Positions 30,906 to 40,315 of a stretch of 64,000 bases of DNA are shown here, in pieces. The DNA is from Ruminococcaceae bacterium R-25 (lineage in GTDB: Bacteria; Bacillota; Clostridia; Saccharofermentanales; Saccharofermentanaceae). Location: positions 744,001 through 808,000 of the forward strand of contig QGFZ01000002.1 in NCBI GenBank assembly GCA_003149065.1. Reading direction: 5' to 3'. Below the pieces are notes generated by a model. The model was given only the letters and a program-made list of their open reading frames with translations, was not told the DNA's origin and did not search any database. Every line of letters begins with the position of its first letter. The stretch's first letter is position 1. A program made the translations under genes and the position numbers.

Positions 30906-33503
30906 TTAATCCTTGAACTTTTCCAATCTGATCAGATGTTCTTCATCAGGTTCGGTAATGCCGTCTTTGTAGTTGTAGCCCATCTTGAGATAGAAAGGAA
31001 CGCCTGTTATGGAAGCGGGGATCTCGATGCGCTTAGCTCTTGTGAAGAATTCGTCTTTTTCGAGAGTGTCTATGACAAAGCGTCCGACGCCCTTTCCCTG
31101 ATATTCGGGAGATACAAAGATCGTGAAAAGCGAACTCTCATCTTCTTTGCCCCAGTAAGGACCGATCGCACCGCAGGCAATTATTTTTCCTGACAGCTCG
31201 AAAACATAGAAGTGCGTCCATGAAGCCCTCTCTAAAACATGTTCGGGAGTTTCAATCGCAATGAGCTGATCCATTATATCTTCAGGATAGTCTTTCTTAT
31301 TTGAAATGCTTATAGTCTTGCGGATAAGGTCGGATACTGCCTGTGCATCGTTTTCATTTATAAGTCTTGCCTTAATTTCAGGCTCGTTCATTTCTTTGTC
31401 CTCTTTCTGTTCCTCAGGCTGTGCGGGTGCTGAATTAATAGCGGGAGTCTTGGCAGGCAAGCCCATCACCGCTTCGTATTCTTCCTTGGGCATCGGCTCT
31501 GCGTAGTAGAAGCCTTGGATCATGCTGCAGCCTTCTGCAGCGAGGAAATCTACCTGGTATTTGTCTTCTACACCTTCTGCAACCGTTGTCATGTTGAGCT
31601 TTTTCGCGAGGTGGAGGGCTTCAGATACAACGATCTCAGTCCTCTTATTGTCCTTTTCGCCTCTGAAAAAACCTGCATCGAGTTTCAGGATATCAAGAGG
31701 CATATCCTTCAGTGAATTGAGTGAAGAATAGCCTGAACCGAAGTCGTCCATGGAAACGAGGAACCCGTATTCTTTGAACTTCTTGATGGTCGTGAGCATG
31801 AGCTTCTGGTCGTCAAAGAATGCGCTCTCTGTAAGCTCGATCTCGATCAGCTCATGAGGTGTGCCTTCTCTGTCTACGATATCCCTGATATGCTCTGCGA
31901 GATTGGTCTCGGAAAAATGAGCACGTGATACGTTTACTGAAACGGGTACGCATTTCCTGTTTTCATCGAGCCACTTTTTCTGGTCTCTTGCGACATGTGT
32001 AAGCATATAGTCGTCGATCTCAGTGATGAAGCCGCTCTTTTCGAAAATGGGTATAAACTTGCTCGGAGATACGAATCCCATATCCTTGGAATTCCAGCGG
32101 ATAAGGGCTTCTGCACCCATCTGCTCGTTGGTCCTCGGATCGTATTTAGGCTGGTAGTAAACCTTGAATTCTTCCTTTTCGACAGCGTCTCTCTGGCGTT
32201 CTGTTACCGTGTCGATCCATTTTTCATCTTCGACCAGTTTATCACCGAAGAAAGCGATGCCGGATTCTTCTGTATATTCAAGAGTCGTGCGGGCAGCTGA
32301 TGCGTTATTGTAGAGCAGATCGATATCGGCATTCTTCCTGACCTTCGGATCAATCATGTGAACGCCTGCCTGGAACTTGAAATCGTGATCGCCGCCAATA
32401 GCCTCAAGGCTCTTTATGATCTTCTCGAGCCTTGCTTTTAACTGCTCTTCGCTCTCTGCCTTAAGGAGGAGTTGGAAGTTGTTGATCGTTCCATGGGAAC
32501 AGATCTCTTTCTTATCTAAGAATGCGCAGATGGTCTGGTATACAAGTCTTAAAGTCTGTTCGCCCTGGTCGACGGAATGGCAGAGTACGTAATTTCTGTA
32601 TCTTACGAAAATGAGGCTTACGATCGCATACTGCGTGCCTTTGCGTCTCTTCCTTAATATTTCCTTGCTCTTCATCGCAAACCAGAACCAGTTCCTGTCG
32701 ACGGTTATATTGTCTCTGAAGATAACTTTTCTGATACGCCTGTTATTTTTATGAGTCCTGATCACGTTGGATACAAGGAGGATGAAAACGAAGGTAACAA
32801 GGACATTTGCAACGACCTTATAGAAGAAGTGATAAGCAAAATCACTTATGGTCATGGGGAAGCTTGCCTTAAATCCGATGACCTCGCTTCCGCCTTTTAC
32901 CTGATATGCGATCCAGTAATCGAAATATACGACCTTTTCTTTAACGAGTTTATTGTAAAAATTCAGATCGAGGGCAGTAATGTTCGGAGTGATCTTATCG
33001 TCATCGATCCTTATGTGGTCTGAACTGCTCTTGTCGGCAAAGAAAAAGACGTCATCTTCTATGCTGTAAATGAAGTCCACTTTTTTAGTCTGGATTTTGC
33101 CGGTATCTGAAAAAGAAGGCAGGAAAAGATATTTGCCTCCGTTTTCATCAGGCTCAATGATCTTGAGTATGGCGGAAGTCTTACCGTTTTCGGGATATTT
33201 GACCTTAAAGTTTTTACCGTCAGCATCGGCAACAAAGACTGTGTACAGCGATGACTTATCGGGCATCTCAAACTGCGCAGACAGTTCCCCGATACTCGTG
33301 TCAGTTGAACTGTCGTACATGTCTTTATATTTGGTGGTGAGCTCGATCTCGTCTTTTAACTTAAGGTTAGTTGTATAGATCGAGAACAGGTCGAGCGACA
33401 GTTCCTTCATGCCGAGGAACATCAAAAACACGAACGTATATAAGATAAGGGGCAATACGATCAGGTTTTTGGGCAGTTGATATCTTTTTTCTCTTTTAGC
33501 CAT
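30906..33503 (-). CDS. membrane EAL phosphodiesterase fused to a GNAT acetyltransferase
   Basis: 865 aa from the ATG at 33503 (AAGGAAA upstream; TATAAT on the same strand just before). Order: helix (about 12-33), extracytoplasmic sensor (about 35-215), helix (about 220-243), degenerate GGDEF-like domain in which the active loop is lost (SHGTINNFQ), EAL domain (about 450-690) with GAEALIRW, ELTESAFFDD, DDFGSGYSSLNSL, AEGVED and IQGFYYAEPM intact, so a c-di-GMP phosphodiesterase is expected. After a Glu/Pro/Lys linker, residues 705-865 form a GNAT domain (YQGKGVGRFVI). This fusion is unusual. AAAGAGGA lies 8 nt before an in-frame ATG (31391-31389) exactly at the GNAT start. Confidence 0.85.
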   Translation of the reverse strand: MAKREKRYQLPKNLIVLPLILYTFVFLMFLGMKELSLDLFSIYTTNLKLKDEIELTTKYKDMYDSSTDTSIGELSAQFEMPDKSSLYTVFVADADGKNFKVKYPENGKTSAILKIIEPDENGGKYLFLPSFSDTGKIQTKKVDFIYSIEDDVFFFADKSSSDHIRIDDDKITPNITALDLNFYNKLVKEKVVYFDYWIAYQVKGGSEVIGFKASFPMTISDFAYHFFYKVVANVLVTFVFILLVSNVIRTHKNNRRIRKVIFRDNITVDRNWFWFAMKSKEILRKRRKGTQYAIVSLIFVRYRNYVLCHSVDQGEQTLRLVYQTICAFLDKKEICSHGTINNFQLLLKAESEEQLKARLEKIIKSLEAIGGDHDFKFQAGVHMIDPKVRKNADIDLLYNNASAARTTLEYTEESGIAFFGDKLVEDEKWIDTVTERQRDAVEKEEFKVYYQPKYDPRTNEQMGAEALIRWNSKDMGFVSPSKFIPIFEKSGFITEIDDYMLTHVARDQKKWLDENRKCVPVSVNVSRAHFSETNLAEHIRDIVDREGTPHELIEIELTESAFFDDQKLMLTTIKKFKEYGFLVSMDDFGSGYSSLNSLKDMPLDILKLDAGFFRGEKDNKRTEIVVSEALHLAKKLNMTTVAEGVEDKYQVDFLAAEGCSMIQGFYYAEPMPKEEYEAVMGLPAKTPAINSAPAQPEEQKEDKEMNEPEIKARLINENDAQAVSDLIRKTISISNKKDYPEDIMDQLIAIETPEHVLERASWTHFYVFELSGKIIACGAIGPYWGKEDESSLFTIFVSPEYQGKGVGRFVIDTLEKDEFFTRAKRIEIPASITGVPFYLKMGYNYKDGITEPDEEHLIRLEKFKD

Positions 33504-33678
33504 TTTCCTTATTCCATTCCGTGGTGATATGCCTGCATTATAACACGGTAAAAACTCCGGTTCATTTATAGTGAATATATTTAAGAAAGAATTAAGAGAT
33601 CGATACATAAACGATACACAGGAAGAGTATTTTCATAGTTAGGATCATTATTTTGGCAAATTATCGAACAGGAACAGT

Positions 33679-33735
33679 TTAAGGTTAGGTTAAGGTTAAC
33701 AAGGTTCTATGTTAAGGTTGTTTCTGTATGATAAT
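33679..33735 (+). promoter_or_regulatory. direct-repeat operator and promoter of the M13 peptidase gene
   Basis: AAGGTT occurs four times, at 33681, 33692, 33701 and 33714, three of them in the context TTAAGGTT and two spaced by 11 bp. They end at the -35 region of a promoter with TATGATAAT (33727-33735). Tandem half-sites with near one-turn spacing overlapping a poor -35 box are typical of an OmpR-type activator. No such regulator is encoded in the window. Confidence 0.6.
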
Positions 33736-33765
33736 CGTGCAATACAAAGAAATGGGGAGTAGAGT

Positions 33766-35769
33766 ATGAAGAAACTTGCAGCTATTGTTCTTGCCGCCTG
33801 TATGGTCATGCCTGTTGTGACAGGGTGCAGTACCGTAACGGTTCCTGATGTAACAACCAGCGAGACTACAGTAAAGGAATTAGAACCCGCGAGAGCTCAG
33901 GACGACTATTTCAGATTCATCAATCAGAATAATTTTGACAAATCCAAGTTCAAATACGGTGAATCGGGTTATGAACTCGCTTTCGACGACACATTACAGA
34001 AAGAACAGGTAAAGACTGTTATCAAGGACTGCGTAGCTGGAAGCGGCTATGCCAAAGGCAGTGAAGAAGACGTGATCAAGACTGCTTACGAATATTTCAC
34101 CGCTTATGATTTTAAAAATGAGCCGATCCCGAAAGATCTCATGGACATCATCGATGCTGTCGATAATGCAAAGAGCGTAGATGAGTTTTTAATGCTCGAT
34201 GCAAAAATCGCTAAAGATTACGGCACAACGGGACTCCTTGGCATCAGTCCTGATATCAATCCTTTTAAGCCCACTGAGAGAGTAATTCAGTTTACACAGG
34301 TGGATAGCGTTTTTTCGACAACATTTATACAGATGCGTGATGACCAGTATGCAGTTAATGACATTAAAGATGATGTCGTTATGGTCCTTACCACAAGGGG
34401 CCGTGATAAGGAGACCGCAGGTGAGACCGGCAAAGCTTTAGCTTATATTGCAATGGATCTCTATGCTGCAACCAATGTCTCACTCGCAGAAGAGATCATG
34501 TCATTTAAGGAAGTTAAGGTCTTATCTGCTGATGAAATGAACAAGGTCATGACCAATGTCGATGTTGTAAAGTATCTTAAGGCAATCGGTATCGATACTT
34601 CCCTTGTAAATAATTATTATGTTTATGATGAGAAGCAGCTCACAGCTCTTAATAAGATCTTTGTAGAAGAGAATCTTGATGCTCTTAAGGCATGGGAATT
34701 AGGTATTATCTACAGCCGGTACATGAGATATATTGCTCCGCATTACCAGCAGCTGGAATCTTATGTCGGCAGGAATTACAAGTCTTTAGAGGAACAGGCG
34801 GTAGAAGAGATCAGAACAGCATTTCCTGATCAGACCGATCCCATTTATGTTGAACGCTATTATTCAAAAGCAACTGATGATGCATTAAGAAAAATGTGCG
34901 ATGACATCAGGGGCGGATATAGAAACATCATTAAAAATGCTTCCTGGCTCAGTGAAGAAACCAGGACAGAGCTCCTCAAAAAACTTGAAAACATTGTCTA
35001 TATCACAGGCACAGGCTTAAAGAGACATAACAATGCCGAGTATGCAAATATCTGCGGTAAAAACTACTATGAGCTCACGCTGAACATTTCAAGGCTTAAG
35101 ACACAGAGGCTGATCGATGATTTCAATGATCAGAAGCCTGTTACAAGGACTGAGAGCGATATGCCGATGCAGATGATGAATGCCTGCTACGATCCTTCAG
35201 GTAATACTATCTGTATCACGGTAGCTATCACAAATAAACCGTTCTTCGATGTTGATGCAGATTTCTACACAAATCTCGGAGGTCTGGGTTCAGTCATCGC
35301 ACATGAGATGGGACATGCTTTTGACAGCGACTGCATCCAGTTTAATTCAAAGGGTGAATACGATCCTAATTGGATCCCTGATTCAGATATGCAGAAACTC
35401 CTTGAAAGAAATGAAAAGGCGAAAAAGTATTTCGAAGATAATTTCACGGTGTTCGGTGTTTACCATGTTGACGGTAAGCAGACTTTAGGCGAGAACTATG
35501 CTGACCTTGGCGGAGTTGAATGCATTACATCGCTTTGCAAGACCAAGGAAGACAGGATCAAGCTTTTCGAAAGCTATGCAACTATTTGGTGCATGATGAG
35601 TACCGACGATGCGATCATCAACCAGCTCGCATATGATTCGCACAGCCCTTCATATATAAGAGTTAATGCGATCTTATCGTCAATAAAAGAGTTCTATGAG
35701 ACTTATGATGTCAAAGAGGGTGACGGCATGTACATAGCGCCCGAAAACAGGATCTCACGCTGGTACTGA
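33766..35769 (+). CDS. M13-family (neprilysin/PepO-like) zinc metallopeptidase lipoprotein
   Basis: 667 aa. Lipoprotein signal with lipobox VTGC. Zinc motif IAHEMGHAFDS (HExxH at residues 513-517) and the third ligand in ENYADLGG (Glu576) are both present, as in PepO and neprilysin. QDDYFRFIN near the N-terminus of the mature part is the family opening. It would cleave peptides of up to some 40 residues at the cell surface. It is 14 nt upstream of an ABC exporter of the MacB/FtsX type, with which it is probably cotranscribed. Upstream repeats suggest control by a two-component activator. Confidence 0.92.
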   Translation: MKKLAAIVLAACMVMPVVTGCSTVTVPDVTTSETTVKELEPARAQDDYFRFINQNNFDKSKFKYGESGYELAFDDTLQKEQVKTVIKDCVAGSGYAKGSEEDVIKTAYEYFTAYDFKNEPIPKDLMDIIDAVDNAKSVDEFLMLDAKIAKDYGTTGLLGISPDINPFKPTERVIQFTQVDSVFSTTFIQMRDDQYAVNDIKDDVVMVLTTRGRDKETAGETGKALAYIAMDLYAATNVSLAEEIMSFKEVKVLSADEMNKVMTNVDVVKYLKAIGIDTSLVNNYYVYDEKQLTALNKIFVEENLDALKAWELGIIYSRYMRYIAPHYQQLESYVGRNYKSLEEQAVEEIRTAFPDQTDPIYVERYYSKATDDALRKMCDDIRGGYRNIIKNASWLSEETRTELLKKLENIVYITGTGLKRHNNAEYANICGKNYYELTLNISRLKTQRLIDDFNDQKPVTRTESDMPMQMMNACYDPSGNTICITVAITNKPFFDVDADFYTNLGGLGSVIAHEMGHAFDSDCIQFNSKGEYDPNWIPDSDMQKLLERNEKAKKYFEDNFTVFGVYHVDGKQTLGENYADLGGVECITSLCKTKEDRIKLFESYATIWCMMSTDDAIINQLAYDSHSPSYIRVNAILSSIKEFYETYDVKEGDGMYIAPENRISRWY

Positions 35770-35783
35770 TGGGGGAATAGAGA

Positions 35784-38249
35784 ATGAATATTGTATTGAA
35801 AAACTCACTTAAAAATATATTCGGAAAACCTTTCCGTACGCTGCTCGTAATCTTTGCAATCTTTGTCTGCAGCCTTTGCGCTCTGCTCTGCTTTGATTTG
35901 AGCGAGAGTATTACGCAGGTTCTTACGGCTTTTATGGGCAGCATCTCAAGAGCTGACTTTATGGTCGTTTCAGGCGGCAGCGATCTTTCAAAGCTCCCTG
36001 ACGGTTTCCCGGAAGCCGATATGATGACTATTAACTGCAACAACGAAATGCTCTATAAGGATATCGACGGAGAATACTGCTATGTAACAACAGATTCTCT
36101 TTCAATCTATGGTATCGATGTTGATGAAGCAGTTGATATGAAGTTCATCAAGCATATCGATCTTAAAGACGATGAGATGTACATTACAAGCAAGTTCGCC
36201 GAAGAATTCGGATACAAAGCCGGTGATAAGATCATTGTTCATGACAGGTCCCTTGAACCGGTTGAACTTACAATAGGTGGTATCCTGCCGGAAGACAATA
36301 AGAATCCGCTTATCAACGGTAATGATGCTATCGTAAATATCAATACGAGCGACAAGCTCTCATGCGGATTTAGAGAAGCAAATGTCGCAATGATCGATCT
36401 TAAGGATGACAGCAAGATCAGTGACGCTAAAAAGATGCTCGAGGAGAGATTCCCTGATGCACAGATCGCAGATCTTTTCCTGACCGAATCCGACATGGAT
36501 ATGATCAACGAGCTTAAGGCTGTATTTTACCTTCTGTTCGCAGTCACATTCCTTCTCGTTATCTTCGTTACGGCATCTATCTGCAACCGTATCGTAAGCG
36601 AGAGAATGTCTTATATCGGAACGCTCAGAAGCCTTGGTATGAGCACTGCACGTACAGGAAGGATCCTTCTTCTTGAAAACGTCCTTTATGCTCTCATTGG
36701 AAGCATACCTGCAACGATCCTTTATTCGTTAATAAGACTTCCTATCCTGAACCTGATGTTCATGGGTGAAGATTCCAGCGGCAATGCAGTTGAATTTGAG
36801 CTTCCCGGCTATTCGGCAGCACTGGTAATAGGTGTCATTTTAGGTGCAGTCCTTATCGAGTGCCTTATTCCTTTAAGAGCAATACTTAAGGCTCTCAAGA
36901 CATCTATCAGAGATATCATTTTCGATAACAGAGACACAGAGTATAAGTTCAACAGATCAACATTGATCTTCGGCCTTATCTGCCTTGCAGTTGCGGTCCT
37001 GACATTCTTTTTGAGAAAGAATATCTTCTTTGCAACGATCTGCCTGGTTGCTGCAGTTGCAGCTCTCGCATTCCTCTTCCCGAGGATCTTGAAGCTCGTT
37101 ACAACAGGTGTGAAGAAGATCGCTGACAAATTTGAAAAGAGCACCTGGTCTCTTGCATCAGTTGAAGCTATTTCCCGTAAGAGCACTGTCGGAAGCGGCG
37201 TATTGTGTGCTACAGCGGCTGCAATGTGCATCGTTGTTTATGCGCTTACAGGCGGCCTTACAGATTCAATTAATGTTGTTCCTTATGACTGCGATGTCGT
37301 AATGGAAACAACCAAAGAGAATAAATACTATACATACATTGAACATCTTGACGGAGTAACCGATTCTGAGAACCTTTATACAGCACTTAAGTTGATCACA
37401 GTTAATGATGAAACAAAGGAAGGTTACGGATACTACTTCGGTATGCCGGACGGAGGCTTCAAGTATTACGAAGGCTTTATAGGACTTCCTGATAAGATCG
37501 AAGAAGGCTGTGTCTGCCTCGATAAGAGCTTTGCAAGCCGCAAAGGCATTAAAACAGGCGATACCATAAAGATCACGATCAATCCGGAAAGCGTATTCCC
37601 TGTAACAAGAGAATACAAAGTAAGCAATATCGTTGAGTGCAATAACAACGGATACAGCGGCGAAGCGATCATTGTAAGTGAAGCAGAGTATAAGTTCCTG
37701 TTCCGTGACACTCCCGGCGAGATCCTGATCAAGTGCGAAGATCCTGAAGCCATCAAAAAGACGCTCGAGACATATGCAAAGGGCAATTACAATACAGTAG
37801 AAACATTTGATGAGAAGGCTGAAAACCTGAACGAAAACAACTCGAAAACGATTGCAGTTGTTACGGCGATAATAATCGTTGCCCTCGGCATGACAGCTAT
37901 CGGTATGATCTCCAACCAGTTAATCGGTTTCGAAGGAAGAAAGAAGGAGTGCGCAGTAATGCTCTCAACAGCAATGAACAAGAGCAGACTCTCAGGCATT
38001 CTTTTGAAAGAAGTTCTTATCACTTCAACAACAGCTTCTGCTGCAGGTACTCTCGTCGGAACTTTCCTGACACTTGTACTTAAAACAGCAATGGGAAGCG
38101 CACAGACTGTAGTTATGGATATTAATGTTAATCCTTTGCACAATCTTCTGTTCTTCGTGATCATGAGTGTCGTATTTACGGCAACGGTACTCTTCCCGAT
38201 CAGGAACCTCAGGAAGATGAAGATTGCAGAGCAGATCAAATATGAGTAA
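35784..38249 (+). CDS. ABC transporter permease, MacB/FtsX family (double-FtsX)
   Basis: 821 aa. A first helix (about 17-40), an extracytoplasmic MacB-type periplasmic-core domain (about 45-235), three helices around 240-365, then a second half of the same plan: helices about 395-440, extracytoplasmic part about 500-660, three helices to the end. The FtsX core ERMSYIGTLRSLGMSTARTGRILL and its second copy EGRKKECAVMLSTAMNKSRL are seen. It pairs with the ATPase that follows after 19 nt. Typical cargoes are peptides, bacteriocins or lipoproteins; in Firmicutes these exporters often confer peptide-antibiotic resistance. Confidence 0.88.
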   Translation: MNIVLKNSLKNIFGKPFRTLLVIFAIFVCSLCALLCFDLSESITQVLTAFMGSISRADFMVVSGGSDLSKLPDGFPEADMMTINCNNEMLYKDIDGEYCYVTTDSLSIYGIDVDEAVDMKFIKHIDLKDDEMYITSKFAEEFGYKAGDKIIVHDRSLEPVELTIGGILPEDNKNPLINGNDAIVNINTSDKLSCGFREANVAMIDLKDDSKISDAKKMLEERFPDAQIADLFLTESDMDMINELKAVFYLLFAVTFLLVIFVTASICNRIVSERMSYIGTLRSLGMSTARTGRILLLENVLYALIGSIPATILYSLIRLPILNLMFMGEDSSGNAVEFELPGYSAALVIGVILGAVLIECLIPLRAILKALKTSIRDIIFDNRDTEYKFNRSTLIFGLICLAVAVLTFFLRKNIFFATICLVAAVAALAFLFPRILKLVTTGVKKIADKFEKSTWSLASVEAISRKSTVGSGVLCATAAAMCIVVYALTGGLTDSINVVPYDCDVVMETTKENKYYTYIEHLDGVTDSENLYTALKLITVNDETKEGYGYYFGMPDGGFKYYEGFIGLPDKIEEGCVCLDKSFASRKGIKTGDTIKITINPESVFPVTREYKVSNIVECNNNGYSGEAIIVSEAEYKFLFRDTPGEILIKCEDPEAIKKTLETYAKGNYNTVETFDEKAENLNENNSKTIAVVTAIIIVALGMTAIGMISNQLIGFEGRKKECAVMLSTAMNKSRLSGILLKEVLITSTTASAAGTLVGTFLTLVLKTAMGSAQTVVMDINVNPLHNLLFFVIMSVVFTATVLFPIRNLRKMKIAEQIKYE

Positions 38250-38268
38250 TAACATGGAGGATAATAAA

Positions 38269-38943
38269 ATGAGCACAATTATTGAAGTGAAAAATGTAAG
38301 CAAGACATTCGGTAAGAACGAAAATATTAACCATGTCCTTAACGGCGCTGACATGACGGTTAACGAAGGAGAATTCGTATCACTGATGGGCGCATCCGGT
38401 TCAGGTAAATCGACATTGCTTTATCTCATCGGCGGCCTTGACCGTGCATTTGAAGGTAATATCTCAATTTGCGGAAAAGACTTAGGTTCTTTAAAGGATA
38501 AGGAACTGTCTGATCTGAGACTTAAGAATATGGGATTCGTATTCCAGTTCTATAACCTCGTAATGAATCTCAATGTTCAGGATAACATCCTCCTTCCTCA
38601 GACGATCAACGGAAAGAAGAAATCTGAATTAAAGCCTGCTCTTGATGAGATATTGGAGATCACAGGACTTACCGATAAGAGAAAGGCCATGCCTAATACA
38701 TTGTCAGGCGGCCAGCAGCAGAGAGTTGCGATCGCAAGAGCAGTATTAGGCAATCCGCAGATCATCCTCGCAGACGAGCCTACAGGCAACCTTGATGCAC
38801 AGTCTAGCAGGGAGATCATGGAACTGTTCTCAAAGCTCAACAAGGAAAAGGGACTTACCATCCTTCAGGTAACACACTCAGAGAAGTGTGCATCATACGG
38901 AACACGTATCATAAGGCTCGAGGACGGTAAGACTATAGGATAA
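38269..38943 (+). CDS. ABC transporter ATP-binding protein, LolD/MacB type
   Basis: 224 aa, standard length. Start at 38269 is preferred: GGAGG at 38256-38260 stands 8 nt upstream, whereas the earlier frame overlaps the permease. Walker A GASGSGKST, Q-loop FVFQFYNL, signature LSGGQQQR, Walker B IILADEPTGNLD, H-loop QVTHSEKCA. It energises the preceding permease. A Rho-independent hairpin follows at 38984. Confidence 0.95.
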   Translation: MSTIIEVKNVSKTFGKNENINHVLNGADMTVNEGEFVSLMGASGSGKSTLLYLIGGLDRAFEGNISICGKDLGSLKDKELSDLRLKNMGFVFQFYNLVMNLNVQDNILLPQTINGKKKSELKPALDEILEITGLTDKRKAMPNTLSGGQQQRVAIARAVLGNPQIILADEPTGNLDAQSSREIMELFSKLNKEKGLTILQVTHSEKCASYGTRIIRLEDGKTIG

Positions 38944-38983
38944 CGACAACCCTCTTTATACTACCCCCAAGATATAGATGCAG

Positions 38984-39017
38984 AAAGCAGCCAAGCGGAG
39001 AGCGAGGCTGCTTTTTG
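38984..39017 (+). terminator. terminator of the peptidase/ABC operon
   Basis: AAAGCAGCC (38984-38992) pairs with GGCTGCTTT (39006-39014), continuing into TTTTTG. Confidence 0.85.
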
Positions 39018-39046
39018 TTTGTGATGTCAGTGAACAGGAAAAAATA

Positions 39047-39145
39047 CCAGAAAAAAGTCCGACTATATCGGACATAAATCTGGAATTTTAAGTTGCGGTG
39101 GCAAAAATTCCGGAAAAGTTCCGACTGTGTCGGACTTTTTTCTGG
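39047..39145. repeat. palindromic array with 17-bp perfect inverted repeat
   Basis: CCAGAAAAAAGTCCGAC (39047-39063) is exactly inverted at 39129-39145. Inside, the unit CCGACTATATCGGA (39059) recurs as CCGACTGTGTCGGA (39121), a 62-base shift, each copy also a small hairpin. It lies between the ABC terminator and the next promoter. Confidence 0.75.
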
Positions 39146-39175
39146 AAAACCGGATATGGTCGAGATGCTCTAATC

Positions 39176-39228
39176 TTGACAATGTAAAGATAGCACGCAT
39201 ATAATCTATGTTGACAGTGTAAAGATAG
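39176..39228 (+). promoter_or_regulatory. promoter with duplicated operator (probable TetR-family site)
   Basis: TTGACA (39176-39181), 18-nt spacer, TATAAT (39200-39205). TTGACAATGTAAAGATAG (39176-39193) is repeated with one mismatch at 39211-39228, 35 bp further. One copy covers the -35 box, the other lies between the -10 box and the start codon, which fits double-site repression, most simply by the TetR protein encoded one gene downstream. Confidence 0.7.
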
Positions 39229-39238
39229 GGGAGAACAT

Positions 39239-40315
39239 GTGAGAAAAAAGATTATGATCATAGCGTTATGTATTATTCTGGTGCCTGTACTTCTTCTGAT
39301 AGTATGGGCATTGATGAGCCCGGGGAAGATAAGGACATATGATGATCCGAAGAGCCTTTCGGAAAAGTTTGTAATGGATATCAACGGAGCACCGAACGGG
39401 TTCTTCATTAACAGCAGGAATACGGATAATCCTGTTCTGCTTCTTGTTTCCAGCGGCCCCGGTACAGATGATTATGTCTTTACTGACAAGTATGAGGATA
39501 TGCATCTGGAAGACGAGTTTACTGTAGTTTATTGGGATTACCGCTATATGGGGATCGCATATAACAGCAAGGCGGATACTGGCAGCATCACGCTTGATAA
39601 TCTTCTTGAAGATACATATGCAGTAACAGAATATCTCAAGACGAGATTTGATCAGGATAAGATATTCATCATGGGATTTTCGGGAGGAACACATATAGCT
39701 TTAAGAGAAGTTCAGAGGCATCCCGAGAATTACTATGCTTATATAGGTATGGCGCAGTGTGTAACAGATTCTGAAGAAAACGATACTGTCATGTATAACT
39801 TCATGAAGGATGTTTTTACCAATAGAAACGATAATAAAAAAATTAATAAACTTGAGGCAGCTGTTAATCATCTTGACAGTGGCAACATACAGTGTAAAGA
39901 TTGGTATACTTATGTTAATCTCCTGCATGAAGCAGGCGGAGGAACCATATATAATAAAAGTGAGTTTGAAGGTATAACCTGGCCGATCATTACATGCCGC
40001 TGCTATACGTTAACTGAGAAGATCAATTACGTAAGAGGCATGAAGATGTACCGCAAGACAAAACTTGCAGATGAACTCGACGGGTTTGATTACAGGCAGA
40101 GCATTACATCTCTTGATGTGCCTTCATACTTCATCAGCGGCGAATACGATTACAATTGTCCTTGGAAACTTGTGGAGGATTATTGCAGTAAATTAGATTC
40201 GCCGCAGAAAGAATTTTATAAAATACCTGATGCTGCACACAGTCCGTTGTGGGAGAATCCGGATGTGACTTGTGAAGTGTTAAGAACGATAAAGGAGAAA
40301 ACTGTTAATGGCTGA
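39239..40315 (+). CDS. membrane-anchored alpha/beta hydrolase
   Basis: 358 aa, GTG start with GGGGAG upstream. One N-terminal helix (about 4-25) anchors the enzyme. Alpha/beta-hydrolase signs: VLLLVSSGPGTDDYV (oxyanion region), nucleophile elbow IMGFSGGTHIA (Ser about 143), and C-terminal DAAHSPLWENP with the catalytic His. The pattern resembles proline-iminopeptidase-like hydrolases. It overlaps the TetR gene by 8 nt, so the two are coupled. It is probably the main target of the operator upstream. Confidence 0.8.
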   Translation: MRKKIMIIALCIILVPVLLLIVWALMSPGKIRTYDDPKSLSEKFVMDINGAPNGFFINSRNTDNPVLLLVSSGPGTDDYVFTDKYEDMHLEDEFTVVYWDYRYMGIAYNSKADTGSITLDNLLEDTYAVTEYLKTRFDQDKIFIMGFSGGTHIALREVQRHPENYYAYIGMAQCVTDSEENDTVMYNFMKDVFTNRNDNKKINKLEAAVNHLDSGNIQCKDWYTYVNLLHEAGGGTIYNKSEFEGITWPIITCRCYTLTEKINYVRGMKMYRKTKLADELDGFDYRQSITSLDVPSYFISGEYDYNCPWKLVEDYCSKLDSPQKEFYKIPDAAHSPLWENPDVTCEVLRTIKEKTVNG

